From contig CAZZAX010000053.1 in NCBI GenBank assembly GCA_964653075.1, positions 1 through 34,930 of the forward strand: a stretch of 34,930 bases of DNA. The letters are read 5' to 3'. Positions 21,475 through 29,323 of this stretch are shown here, one piece after another. The DNA is from NIOZ-UU13 sp964653075 (GTDB taxonomy: Bacteria; Planctomycetota; Phycisphaerae; Sedimentisphaerales; Anaerobacaceae). The notes under the pieces are model-generated. The model searched no databases and was not told the DNA's origin. It saw only the letters and a list, made by a program, of their open reading frames with translations. Position 1 is the stretch's first letter; each line of letters opens with the position of its first letter. The translations under genes were made by a program, and so were the position numbers.

Positions 21475-23274
21475 ATGCAAACAGAAACAAAGCAGGGCAG
21501 ACTGAAAACATTAATTTTGAAAGAGGGCAATCTTCATCTGCCCGATCCGACGGGCGTGCTGCCAAAATCACTCATCGAAGCCAACGAAGCCGCAGCAGCA
21601 GGAAGGGTCGAAGAGGCAACAAGGCTTCTAAATGACAAGGTCGAACAGGCCGTACTTGAAATCATCGAGCAGGACCCGCTTAGAACAGACATTATGTTAG
21701 TACTGGGAATGTTGTTCAAACAAACCAGACAGATATACAAGGCCAAAGAGCTGTTCGAAAAGATATTGCAGCAGGAGCAGCATCCATTAGTGTACAACGA
21801 GCTGGGATATATCTGCCAGTGCATGGGACATATGTCAGAGGCAATAAAATATCAAACAAAAGCCGTCGAAGCAGACCCGAATAATGCAGAACTCCTGGCT
21901 AATCTTGCCAGAATGCTGATAGGAACAGGAAAAGCCCGGGAGGGTATCAATCTATTTCGAAAGGCCGTGGAAATCGAACCTGCCAATGCAGCGATGCACT
22001 CCAATTTTTTGTTTAATCTGCATTTTTTGCCGGACCTGGACCCTCAGATGCTTTTCGAAGAGCACCAGCGATGGGGCCGGATTCACACCCCGGCTTCTAT
22101 GGCAAAAGCATCTCACAGCAAAGTGGCACGGGCATCCTGCCCGTGTTCACGGCCTGGAAGACCGTGCCACCTAGACCGAAGGCTCCGGATAGGCTATATC
22201 TCGCCGGATTTTTGCACGCATCCGGTAGCATATTTCTTTGAGCCGCTTCTGGATGGGCACAATCGTAACGCGGTTGAAGTTTTCGGATACAGTAATGTAA
22301 GAATGCCCGGCACTGTTACAGAACGGCTTCAACAAAAATTCGACCACTACCGAAATATTCGGGGTCTTGATGACCAGACGGTCGTTCATATGATTTGGCA
22401 GGACAAAATCGATATTCTGGTCGAGCTTTCAGGTCACACTACAGACAATCGCCTGCTTGTTATGGCCCATAAGCCGGCTCCAATCCAGGTGACCTATTTG
22501 GGTTCCCCGGATACAACCGGAATGGAGGCAATCGATTATCGTTTTACTGATATCCAGGCCAACCCTCCGGAATCCCAAAAATTCAATACCGAAGAGCTGG
22601 TCTATTTGCCGGACGGATTTCTCTGTTATAAACCCTCCGATTCTGCGCCGCCGGTGACACCACTGCCGGCTTTCCGAAATGATTTTATCACCTTCGGCTC
22701 GTTTAACAGCCGCAGCGAGATACATCCACATATTATTGAGCTATGGGCCAGGATTCTAAGAGCCAACAGCGGCTCTCGCATTTTATTAAAGTTCGGAGTC
22801 AGTACCGACCGCGAAATGAACAGGCATTACTTTAGCCAGTTCGAGCGGCGGGGAATTAGCTCAAGCAGGGTGGCTATCTGCGGGTGGAAACCCATGGATG
22901 AGCATTTGGGGCTGTACGGGCAAGTGGATATTGCATTGGATACGTTCCCGTGCAATGGTTTTACAACCACATGTGAGGCCCTTTGGATGGGAGTGCCCGT
23001 AATCTCGCTGGTCGGCGAATGCCACGCCTCTCGTATCGGACTGAGCATATTCAACACAGTCGGGCTCGACTTCCTTGCAGCGTTGACGTCGGACGAATAC
23101 GTTGCCAAAGCCGCGGCACTTGCGGCGAATTATCAGGCCCTTGCTCAGCTTCGTTCTTCAATGCGGCAACGAATGAAGGATAGTGCATTGTGTGATGCAA
23201 AGGGATTTGCCCGGAAGGTGGAAGCTGCATATAGAAAAATGTGGCAGCGATGGGTCGAATCCGCCTTAAAGTGA
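21475..23274 (+). CDS. TPR protein with O-GlcNAc transferase-like (GT41) domain
   Basis: The ATG at 21475 gives 599 residues; an in-frame GTG at 21445 lies inside the MITE-like repeat and is unlikely. Tetratricopeptide repeats fill about residues 70-195 (AELLANLARMLIGTGKAREGINLFRKAVEIEPANA). The GT41 catalytic part spans about 235-590 with LRIGYISPDFCTHPVAYFF, ELSGHTTDNRLLVMAHKPAPIQVTYLGSPDTTG, ITFGSFNSRSEIHP and ALDTFPCNGFTTTCEALWMG (each a family block). Such enzymes add GlcNAc or another sugar to Ser/Thr of proteins or to peptides. Residues 217-232 (VARASCPCSRPGRPCH) come from a 48-bp repeat inserted in the linker between the two parts. The STELLO-like gene follows 25 bp later, suggesting a shared operon. 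Confidence 0.9.
   Translation: MQTETKQGRLKTLILKEGNLHLPDPTGVLPKSLIEANEAAAAGRVEEATRLLNDKVEQAVLEIIEQDPLRTDIMLVLGMLFKQTRQIYKAKELFEKILQQEQHPLVYNELGYICQCMGHMSEAIKYQTKAVEADPNNAELLANLARMLIGTGKAREGINLFRKAVEIEPANAAMHSNFLFNLHFLPDLDPQMLFEEHQRWGRIHTPASMAKASHSKVARASCPCSRPGRPCHLDRRLRIGYISPDFCTHPVAYFFEPLLDGHNRNAVEVFGYSNVRMPGTVTERLQQKFDHYRNIRGLDDQTVVHMIWQDKIDILVELSGHTTDNRLLVMAHKPAPIQVTYLGSPDTTGMEAIDYRFTDIQANPPESQKFNTEELVYLPDGFLCYKPSDSAPPVTPLPAFRNDFITFGSFNSRSEIHPHIIELWARILRANSGSRILLKFGVSTDREMNRHYFSQFERRGISSSRVAICGWKPMDEHLGLYGQVDIALDTFPCNGFTTTCEALWMGVPVISLVGECHASRIGLSIFNTVGLDFLAALTSDEYVAKAAALAANYQALAQLRSSMRQRMKDSALCDAKGFARKVEAAYRKMWQRWVESALK
22123..22170 (+). repeat. 48-bp double-hairpin element, copy 3 (inside the OGT-like gene)
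   Basis: A full copy, in frame, in the linker between the TPR and GT41 parts. One base in hairpin 2 (AGACC for AGGCC) is shared with a partial copy at 27648-27664, which suggests a subfamily. Confidence 0.9.
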
Positions 23275-23299
23275 ATCCCGGAATTTCAGGACTTAAATA

Positions 23300-24337
23300 A
23301 TGCCAACAGGAAAATATATCATCCTTACAACGATAAACTATCCTGCCCAGGCTGTCAAAACGATAGCAAAGATGAAAAAAGACTGGACTATTCTTGCTGT
23401 TGCAGACAGGAAAACACCTCCCGACTGGAGCTGTCAAAATGTCCGGCTGTTGTCCTTAGAGGAGCAGAGGGAATTTGACAGCAACTTCGCCCGGGAATGC
23501 CCATTTGACCACTATGCCCGTAAAAATATCGGCTATCTCAAAGCTATCCGGGATGGCGCCCGGGTTATCGCCGAAACCGATGACGACAATATTCCGAAAG
23601 AAAATTTTCTGACTTCTCTCGATCAAAGCGTAAAAGGCCGATTAGTTAACAAATCCGGATGGGAAAACATTTACAGGCATTTTACCGACAAGAGAATCTG
23701 GCCGCGAGGTTATCCGCTCGAACATATTAATCGCAGTTTAGAAACACACAGTCTGCTCTCAGGTGAATCCGTCTTCGACTGCCCCATCCAGCAGTACCTG
23801 GTTGATGGCGATCCTGATGTCGATGCAATTTATCGCCTGACAACACAAGGGGATACGAAGTTCCGCCCGAATACAGTCATTATTTCGGAAGGAACATTCT
23901 GCCCGTTTAATTCGCAGAATACAATCTGGTGGCCTGAAGCTTTTGCCCTGCTTTACCTGCCAGGCTCGGTAAGTTTTCGGATGACGGACATCTGGCGTTC
24001 GTTTATTGCACAGATATGCCTGTACAAAACCGGTAAACAGGTGGCCTTCGGCCAGGCCACAATGTTTCAGGCAAGAAACGAGCACAGTCTTGTCAGGGAT
24101 TTCGCCGACGAAATTGCCGGTTATCTAAATAATGCAAGGATAATGGAACTACTCAGCGATATCAGGCTGTCAGATGATCCAAATCAAATTGGGCCGAACA
24201 TGCGTATATGTTATGAACGTTTAGTTGAAGCACAGATTGTATCGCAGGAAGAGTTGCATCTTGTTGATTTGTGGCTGAAGGATATTAAGCAATTTAGTAA
24301 AAACATCGAGATAACAACGGTCGAAAACTTAACTTAA
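23300..24337 (+). CDS. STELLO-family (DUF288) glycosyltransferase-like protein
   Basis: This 345-residue protein resembles the STELLO/DUF288 family (PF03385), known from plant Golgi proteins and scattered bacteria. The core features are YIILTTINYPAQAVK at the start, HYARKNIGYLKAI (about 71-83), the acidic metal-binding-like DDDN (94-97), and a downstream block with SEGTFCPFNSQNTIWW and SVSFRMTDIWRSFIAQ. No signal peptide or membrane segment is visible. It follows the OGT-like gene by 25 bp and converges with the Minf_1886 gene, whose stop codon lies within its 3' end (4-bp overlap). A sugar-transfer role next to another glycosyltransferase is inferred; the acceptor is unknown. Confidence 0.82.
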   Translation: MPTGKYIILTTINYPAQAVKTIAKMKKDWTILAVADRKTPPDWSCQNVRLLSLEEQREFDSNFARECPFDHYARKNIGYLKAIRDGARVIAETDDDNIPKENFLTSLDQSVKGRLVNKSGWENIYRHFTDKRIWPRGYPLEHINRSLETHSLLSGESVFDCPIQQYLVDGDPDVDAIYRLTTQGDTKFRPNTVIISEGTFCPFNSQNTIWWPEAFALLYLPGSVSFRMTDIWRSFIAQICLYKTGKQVAFGQATMFQARNEHSLVRDFADEIAGYLNNARIMELLSDIRLSDDPNQIGPNMRICYERLVEAQIVSQEELHLVDLWLKDIKQFSKNIEITTVENLT

Positions 24338-24687
24338 AATATGAACTGGTCTTTGAAAACAGTTTGGAATTCATAGACATCATTGAAATCATCTATCGAA
24401 TCGGCTTCAGCGGCGCTCATCCACTTGTGTCTTATCATCAGGTAAACGATTTCACCGAAATCACGGGTTGTTTTAATACCCCATGTGTTCAGGACTAACA
24501 AAGCCAATCTACCCCACTTATCGATAGCCAATTTTCGCAATCCATCGCAGAGTGTTTGGCCGCTGATGTGCCTGGGCTCGACAGTTATTTTTTTTACGGT
24601 GAAGGTGAGCCCCTCATAAACAAACTTGATAGCCTGCGAGCTGAATCGGCAATCATCTTTGGCAATTTGTTCAAAATTCTTCTTCAT
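24334..24687 (-). CDS. Minf_1886 family protein
   Basis: The likely start is ATG at 24687, giving 117 residues (MKKNFEQIAKDDCRFS...). The frame stays open upstream for 42 more codons, but those are translated from a repeat and its insert and are not part of the family. Family features are YEGLTFTVKKI, HISGQTLCDGLRKLAIDKWGRLALLVLNTWGI, and MSAAEADSIDDFNDVYEF (typical blocks). The family is conserved in Planctomycetes and Verrucomicrobia and has no assigned function. Its promoter at 24851-24879 implies a leader of about 155 nt containing an interrupted 48-bp repeat. Confidence 0.85.
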   Translation of the reverse strand: MKKNFEQIAKDDCRFSSQAIKFVYEGLTFTVKKITVEPRHISGQTLCDGLRKLAIDKWGRLALLVLNTWGIKTTRDFGEIVYLMIRHKWMSAAEADSIDDFNDVYEFQTVFKDQFIF

Positions 24688-24696
24688 ATTAAAAAT

Positions 24697-24813
24697 GTGG
24701 CAAGGCCTTCCGGGCCGTGAACATGGGCAGCACCCTAAGGCGTCCTCCGTAAGGAGTCCCTTGGACTGTCGTAAGGCATCCCTTAGTGGACTTCCGGGAG
24801 ATGCCCGTGTCAC
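24697..24813 (-). repeat. 48-bp double-hairpin element, copy 4, interrupted by a 69-bp insert
   Basis: Read on the minus strand, the element is split: the right part lies at 24697-24730 and the left part at 24800-24813, with about 69 bp between (24731-24799). The insert has imperfect inverted ends (CCCTAAGGCGTCC against CACTAAGGGATGCC) and two or three related CGTAAGG-type units, so it looks like another palindromic element that jumped into this copy. The whole lies in the leader of the Minf_1886 gene. Confidence 0.75.
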
Positions 24814-24850
24814 TGAATTTCATAAAAGTTCCGTTCATATTAGCATATCC

Positions 24851-24879
24851 ATTGTAAAACTTTTGTAATCGAGGGTCAA
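24851..24879 (-). promoter_or_regulatory. Promoter of the Minf_1886 gene
   Basis: On the minus strand TTGACC (24879-24874), 17 bp, TACAAT (24856-24851): each matches the sigma70 consensus at 5 of 6 positions. Confidence 0.5.
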
Positions 24880-25070
24880 TCATCATTTGACACGGATCAA
24901 TCGAATGGGTTCCCATTTTCCGAAAAGACAGCAAAATGGGGTCCCGGAATTATGAATACCTGACTAAAGAATATCTTGACTGACTGAGTTTTATAGTTGA
25001 AAATCCTGTGATGGCTCAGAAAGATTGGAAGCCACATTAAAGTTCAAAACCGCTTTGGAGGTTATGTCTT

Positions 25071-26942
25071 ATGTTAAGAAAAATTCTTTGTCTGGTACTA
25101 TTGCTGAGTTGCTGGCACGGGCATCCTGCCCGTGTTCACGGCCTGGAAGGCCGTGCCACATTTTTAGCTCAAACAAATGATTATTTTAACTCAACTTACG
25201 GCGAGCTGCTTGCCGCTTCCACCGAGCAGGTCGGTTTATGGTGGGCCTCGTCAGGATGGAAAATAAGTCCGGACAAACCACTGCCTGAAACAAAAGGCCG
25301 GGCAATTATCATACGCACCGCCCGCAACGAAGCTGAGGCAGCGCAATTAGTAGTCAGGCCAACAGTTTCCTTAAAGGATTTTACCGTGCGTGCCGCAGCG
25401 CTTACCGGGCCCGATGGAGCAACCATACCCGCCAACAACGTAGAAGTGCTCAAAGTGCGGTATGTCAATATTACACACCCAACCGACAAAAGCTCGGTGC
25501 CCGGTCTTTGGCCCGACCCCCTGCCGCCGTTTAAAGGTACTATGAAATTACAGGCAGATAAAAATCAGCCGTTCTGGCTCCGTGTTAAAGTCCCACGTCA
25601 GGTGCCGGCCGGAGTCTATACCGGCAGTATTCACCTTGCCGCGCAAAACTACAGCGCCGATGTTAAACTACGTGTAAAAGTCTATGATTTTACTCTTCCT
25701 GACAAGATGACCTGCACGACAGCTTTTGGCTTTTCCACGTCCAACGTATTCCGTTATCAGAAACTCTCCGACCTTCAGCAAAAACGCCAGGTTATCGACA
25801 AATATTGGGCCAGCTTCGGTGCCCATCATATCTCGCCTTACAATCCTGCGCCGCTGGATGGACTTGCAGTTACCTGGCCAAAAGCTACCAAGTCAATTAA
25901 ACCCGAAGAGCTTAACCCGGTGTTTGACTGGACTGACTGGGACAAAGCAATGGAACGAGGAATTGATTACTATCACTTTAATTCATTTCGGCTCGGTATT
26001 CCGGGCCTCGGCGGCGGGACTTTCCATTCCCGGCGTGAGCCGGAACTGCTCGGGTTCAGCGAGGATACACCCCATTACAAAGCCGCCTTTAACACCTACT
26101 GCCGAGAAGTCCAGGAGCACCTGCGCGAAAAAGGCTGGCTTGACGAGGCCTTTGTTTACTGGTTCGATGAACCTTCCCCTAAAGATTACGAGTTCGTAAT
26201 GAACGGATTCTCCAAGCTCAAACAGGCGGCCCCTTATATCAATCGTATGCTGACCGAACAGGTCGAGCCGAAACTAATAGGCGGACCAAATATCTGGTGC
26301 GCTGTTTCAAACAACCATAAAGACGAACCAGCCGAACAACGGCGCCAATACGGCGAAAAATTCTGGTGGTATGTCTGCACAGGACCGAAGGCACCCTATT
26401 GTACTTTATTTATCGACCACCCCGGTACCGAGCTGCGGGTCTGGCTCTGGCAGAGCTGGAAACGCAAAATTGACGGAATCCTGGTCTGGCAGACAAACTA
26501 CTGGACCAGTTCCGCCGCTTACCCTGAGCGAGACAATCCCCAGAATCCTTACGAAGACCCGATGGGCTGGCGCTCCGGCTACAGTACTCCAAAAGGTGTC
26601 AAAAAAGCCTGGGGCAACGGTGATGGTCGATTCATTTACCCGCCCGAGGCCGCCGCGGATGCCCATCCCTCCGGGCCGGTCCTCGACGGGCCGGTTGAAA
26701 GCATCCGCTGGGAAATGCTGCGTGACGGCATCGAGGACTACGAGTACATGGCTATTCTGAGCAGACTTCTCGAAACTAAAAAGGACAAGCTCAAAGCTCG
26801 ACAGTTGAAAATTTATACTTCACTGCTTGAAGTGCCCGAAAGTATTACTAAGGACATGACAAATTTCACAAAAGACCCGGCCCCCATCGAAGCCCAACGT
26901 GGCCGGATAGCTCGAGCAATAGCCAGACTTAACAAGCTCTGA
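25071..26942 (+). CDS. Secreted DUF4091 (glycoside hydrolase-like) protein
   Basis: The ATG at 25071 has a strong GGAGGT ribosome-binding site 8 nt upstream; the product is 623 residues. The N-terminus is a signal sequence (MLRKILCLVLLLSC) interrupted after residue 14 by 16 residues from a 48-bp repeat (WHGHPARVHGLEGRAT), then FLAQTND. An N-terminal beta domain (about 35-205) is followed by a probable TIM-barrel part with VYWFDEPSPKDYEF and the C-terminal DUF4091 block (IDGILVWQTNYW, WEMLRDGIEDYEYM). Such proteins are common in polysaccharide-degrading planctomycetes and bacteroidetes; the sugar target is unknown. The sequence LLSC could be a lipobox, so it may be a lipoprotein. Confidence 0.87.
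   Translation: MLRKILCLVLLLSCWHGHPARVHGLEGRATFLAQTNDYFNSTYGELLAASTEQVGLWWASSGWKISPDKPLPETKGRAIIIRTARNEAEAAQLVVRPTVSLKDFTVRAAALTGPDGATIPANNVEVLKVRYVNITHPTDKSSVPGLWPDPLPPFKGTMKLQADKNQPFWLRVKVPRQVPAGVYTGSIHLAAQNYSADVKLRVKVYDFTLPDKMTCTTAFGFSTSNVFRYQKLSDLQQKRQVIDKYWASFGAHHISPYNPAPLDGLAVTWPKATKSIKPEELNPVFDWTDWDKAMERGIDYYHFNSFRLGIPGLGGGTFHSRREPELLGFSEDTPHYKAAFNTYCREVQEHLREKGWLDEAFVYWFDEPSPKDYEFVMNGFSKLKQAAPYINRMLTEQVEPKLIGGPNIWCAVSNNHKDEPAEQRRQYGEKFWWYVCTGPKAPYCTLFIDHPGTELRVWLWQSWKRKIDGILVWQTNYWTSSAAYPERDNPQNPYEDPMGWRSGYSTPKGVKKAWGNGDGRFIYPPEAAADAHPSGPVLDGPVESIRWEMLRDGIEDYEYMAILSRLLETKKDKLKARQLKIYTSLLEVPESITKDMTNFTKDPAPIEAQRGRIARAIARLNKL
25112..25159 (+). repeat. 48-bp double-hairpin element, copy 5 (in the DUF4091 signal peptide)
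   Basis: A nearly perfect copy (first base C instead of G) lies directly after the hydrophobic core of the signal peptide. It is read in a different frame from the gyrA and OGT copies, giving WHGHPARVHGLEGRAT, and keeps the host gene in frame. Confidence 0.9.
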
Positions 26943-27099
26943 GCTGCCTAAAAAGATTCTGTCACGGACTTATTCCCTTCCCCGGCCATCATGACTAAAT
27001 TGGTCTTGTAAAAGGAGCGCTTATTTGTTAGACTAAAAAAATAATCTCATCAACATTCGCCGTTAAAGTAATTTCAAAAACCAGTCGAAAGGGAAAAAT

Positions 27100-27381
27100 A
27101 TGGAATTTGGTCCTTATTTCCAGCATTGTCCGGACGCAGCTCCAATATTTGTAGGTATACTCATCGCGTTCGGAATTCTGATGGGCCTTGTAGTGCTCGT
27201 CATAAAAATATTGATCTTCTGTAAGATATTTTCCAAGGCCGGCTACTGCTGGGCGCTCGGTTTGTTAATGCTCGTACCGATAGCGAATATAATCATGCCT
27301 TTTATTCTGGCTTTCGGTGACTGGCCGATTCAAAAAGAGCTGCGATTGCTAAAGCAGCAAAAGGAAAAGACGAAAGTATAA
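27100..27381 (+). CDS. Small membrane protein (DUF5684-like)
   Basis: This 93-residue protein has two hydrophobic segments (about residues 15-42 and 51-73) linked by KIFSKAGYCWALGL, and ends in a charged tail (LLKQQKEKTKV). The KIFxKAG-W motif followed by PIANII resembles small bacterial membrane proteins of the DUF5684 type. An AAAGGGA ribosome-binding site lies about 6 nt before the ATG. It stands alone after the DUF4091 gene. The function is unknown and the family match is tentative. Confidence 0.7.
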   Translation: MEFGPYFQHCPDAAPIFVGILIAFGILMGLVVLVIKILIFCKIFSKAGYCWALGLLMLVPIANIIMPFILAFGDWPIQKELRLLKQQKEKTKV

Positions 27382-27406
27382 AATACGGATTATATTTAAT
27401 AAACAA

Positions 27407-27511
27407 CCCCAGCACTAATTTGCAAATGCCGCCCTTCATACTTAATATTCCACTCTCATATGAGTTCCCTGACATTTTATCGCAGGCAAGATCAGTAAAT
27501 TGGTGCTGGGG
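27407..27511. repeat. MITE-like element with terminal inverted repeats, copy 2
   Basis: An element of about 105 bp starts with CCCCAGCACTAATTTGCAAAT (27407-27427, given here as CCCCAGCACTAATTTG plus CAAAT) and ends with GTAAATTGGTGCTGGGG (27495-27511), its near-inverse. The left end matches copy 1 (21351-21452) at 19 of 20 positions. The last 26 bases match copy 1 except for five changes, all transitions, and one extra base. Confidence 0.65.
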
Positions 27512-27566
27512 AGAATTTTGTTGCAAAAAGCTGTCTGGTCAATAGTATTTAGCGAATAATAAGATT

Positions 27567-27664
27567 GTGGCACGGGCGTCCTGGTGGCACGGGCGTCCTG
27601 GTGGCACGGCCTTCCAGGCCGTGAACACGGGCAAGATACCCGTGCCACTGGAAGACCGTGCCAC
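27567..27664. repeat. Composite of 48-bp elements, locus 6
   Basis: Two tandem 17-bp left halves (GTGGCACGGGCGTCCTG at 27567-27583 and 27584-27600) are followed by a full inverted copy (27601-27648) and then a right half in forward orientation (27648-27664). This reads as an inverted copy inserted into an older forward copy whose left half is duplicated. It lies 28 bp before the lptF start, so it is in or near that leader. Confidence 0.85.
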
Positions 27665-27692
27665 TACTAATGGCAGAAGGTAAACACTTAAA

Positions 27693-29288
27693 ATGGTCTT
27701 TACACTACACAGATACTTATTTAGAGAGCTTTTTAGAGTTTTTTTGTTGGCGGCAGTAGCGCTGACACTAATCCTTAGCTTAGGCAGTATCTTAAGGCCC
27801 GTCCAGGAATATGGCGTAGGGCCTCGACAGGTAATCCACCTGATGGGCTATTTTCTGCCGATAACTCTGACGTTTGTTCTTCCGATGGCGGCATTGTTCG
27901 CAGGCGCATTGGTTTACGGACGGTTTACAAGCGACAACGAGCTTGACGCCTGCAGAGCCAGCGGCATAAGCCTGCTGACGATGGTTTATCCGGGTCTGGC
28001 TCTGGCGATTATAGTGGCAGTTGCAAATCTGCTGTTAAGCTTTCATGTCATGCCGGCTTTCGTACACTTGGCTGAAAAATCCCTCAAGGACAATGCCAAA
28101 CAAATACTTTTCCGCAATATCCAGCGGAACAGATATTACTCCCTGCCGGACAGCCGCTATCTGATTTACGCCGACCAGGCCGACTCGCAATACGATACAC
28201 TTTCAGGTGTGATTGCTGTCGAATTGGAAGGTTCCGGAATTGGAAAAATTATAACCGCGGATGGCGCAAAAGTAAGTTTCAAGTCGCGCGACATATTTAA
28301 TGAAGTGCAAATAACTGCATTCAGGGCTCATCAGATGGGCGACGAGGACGAGGGAGGGGCCGAGTGGCTGACATTGACAACGGAGTTCGGTTCGTTGTTG
28401 GGTGATGATATAAAGTTCAAGAAAATAGATGAAATGAAAAGAATTCAGGCTGACCTGATGAAATTTTACCCGATTGATAAATTGGCGCGCGATACTTATG
28501 CACAACTGACTATAGAGCTGCTAGCACGGGACATTAAAACCAAAAAAGCCGGCAGCACTAATAATTTCTACCATCTGCTCGGCGAGCCAAACTCTGTTAA
28601 ATTTACTGCCGGTCAATGCAACGTACGAAACGAAGAAGAAGTCGAGTTAACCGAAAATGTTGTAGTTACAGAATACGATACGAACAGTAAACGACCTTTG
28701 CGCACTTTAAGATGCGCACGGGCTTCGCAGCATATCGAGGGCGATAAGCTGATGCCGACTTTGACGATGGACATCTATAACGCAAGAGAAGAAGACTCAG
28801 GGGTAATAATAGGGCGTGATATCGTACGTGGCTTGTTACCGCCCCAGGCAGTGGAAGCAATAGCACATCAATTCAGAACTGAAAACGGCTCATCATTACA
28901 GCCCGAAAAGCTGGCTTCTCCCTTATCTGAGATGGAACAAAGCACGCAACTCACACATTTGCAAAATACACTTCGAAGAAAAATCCAAAAGACCCTTTTG
29001 GAGATAAAGGCCGAAACACATTCACGACTGGTGTTCGGAATAGGCTGCGTATCAATGATAATGATCGGCATCGGTCTGGGCATAATAAAGAAAGGCGGAC
29101 ATCTGCTCAGCGCTTTTGGCGCAAGTTGTGTGCCCGCCGCAGTACTGATAGTCTGCATAATGAGCGGCAAGCACATTACCGAAAACCTCGGCTCACAAAA
29201 TGTTTCGGGTATAGCCCTGATGTGGGCGGGATTGGTTTGCCTATCTTTGTTGGCTGTTGTGATATATGGCTGGCTATTGAAAACCTAA
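27693..29288 (+). CDS. LptF/LptG-family permease, enlarged
   Basis: This inner-membrane subunit belongs to the LptB2FG transporter, which extracts lipopolysaccharide and passes it to LptC/LptA. Three N-terminal helices lie at about residues 10-120 (YLFRELFRVFLLAAVALTL, FVLPMAALFAGALVYGRF with the family's SDNELDACRASGIS) and three at about 445-530 (HSRLVFGIGCVSMIMIGIGLG). At 531 residues it is about 160 longer than E. coli LptF. The extra length is in the periplasmic part, where VELTENVVVTEYD to GDKLMPTLTMDIYNA resembles the LptA/LptC jellyroll. The second permease gene follows 35 bp later. Which of the pair is LptF or LptG is not certain. Confidence 0.87.
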   Translation: MVFTLHRYLFRELFRVFLLAAVALTLILSLGSILRPVQEYGVGPRQVIHLMGYFLPITLTFVLPMAALFAGALVYGRFTSDNELDACRASGISLLTMVYPGLALAIIVAVANLLLSFHVMPAFVHLAEKSLKDNAKQILFRNIQRNRYYSLPDSRYLIYADQADSQYDTLSGVIAVELEGSGIGKIITADGAKVSFKSRDIFNEVQITAFRAHQMGDEDEGGAEWLTLTTEFGSLLGDDIKFKKIDEMKRIQADLMKFYPIDKLARDTYAQLTIELLARDIKTKKAGSTNNFYHLLGEPNSVKFTAGQCNVRNEEEVELTENVVVTEYDTNSKRPLRTLRCARASQHIEGDKLMPTLTMDIYNAREEDSGVIIGRDIVRGLLPPQAVEAIAHQFRTENGSSLQPEKLASPLSEMEQSTQLTHLQNTLRRKIQKTLLEIKAETHSRLVFGIGCVSMIMIGIGLGIIKKGGHLLSAFGASCVPAAVLIVCIMSGKHITENLGSQNVSGIALMWAGLVCLSLLAVVIYGWLLKT

Positions 29289-29323
29289 AGAATGTTCAAC
29301 GTTAGTTATTCATAGAATAAAAT

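Noticed and set aside
27567..27664. Short direct repeats suggesting a CRISPR array
   Set aside because: The units are halves of a palindromic element joined without spacers, and no cas gene is present.
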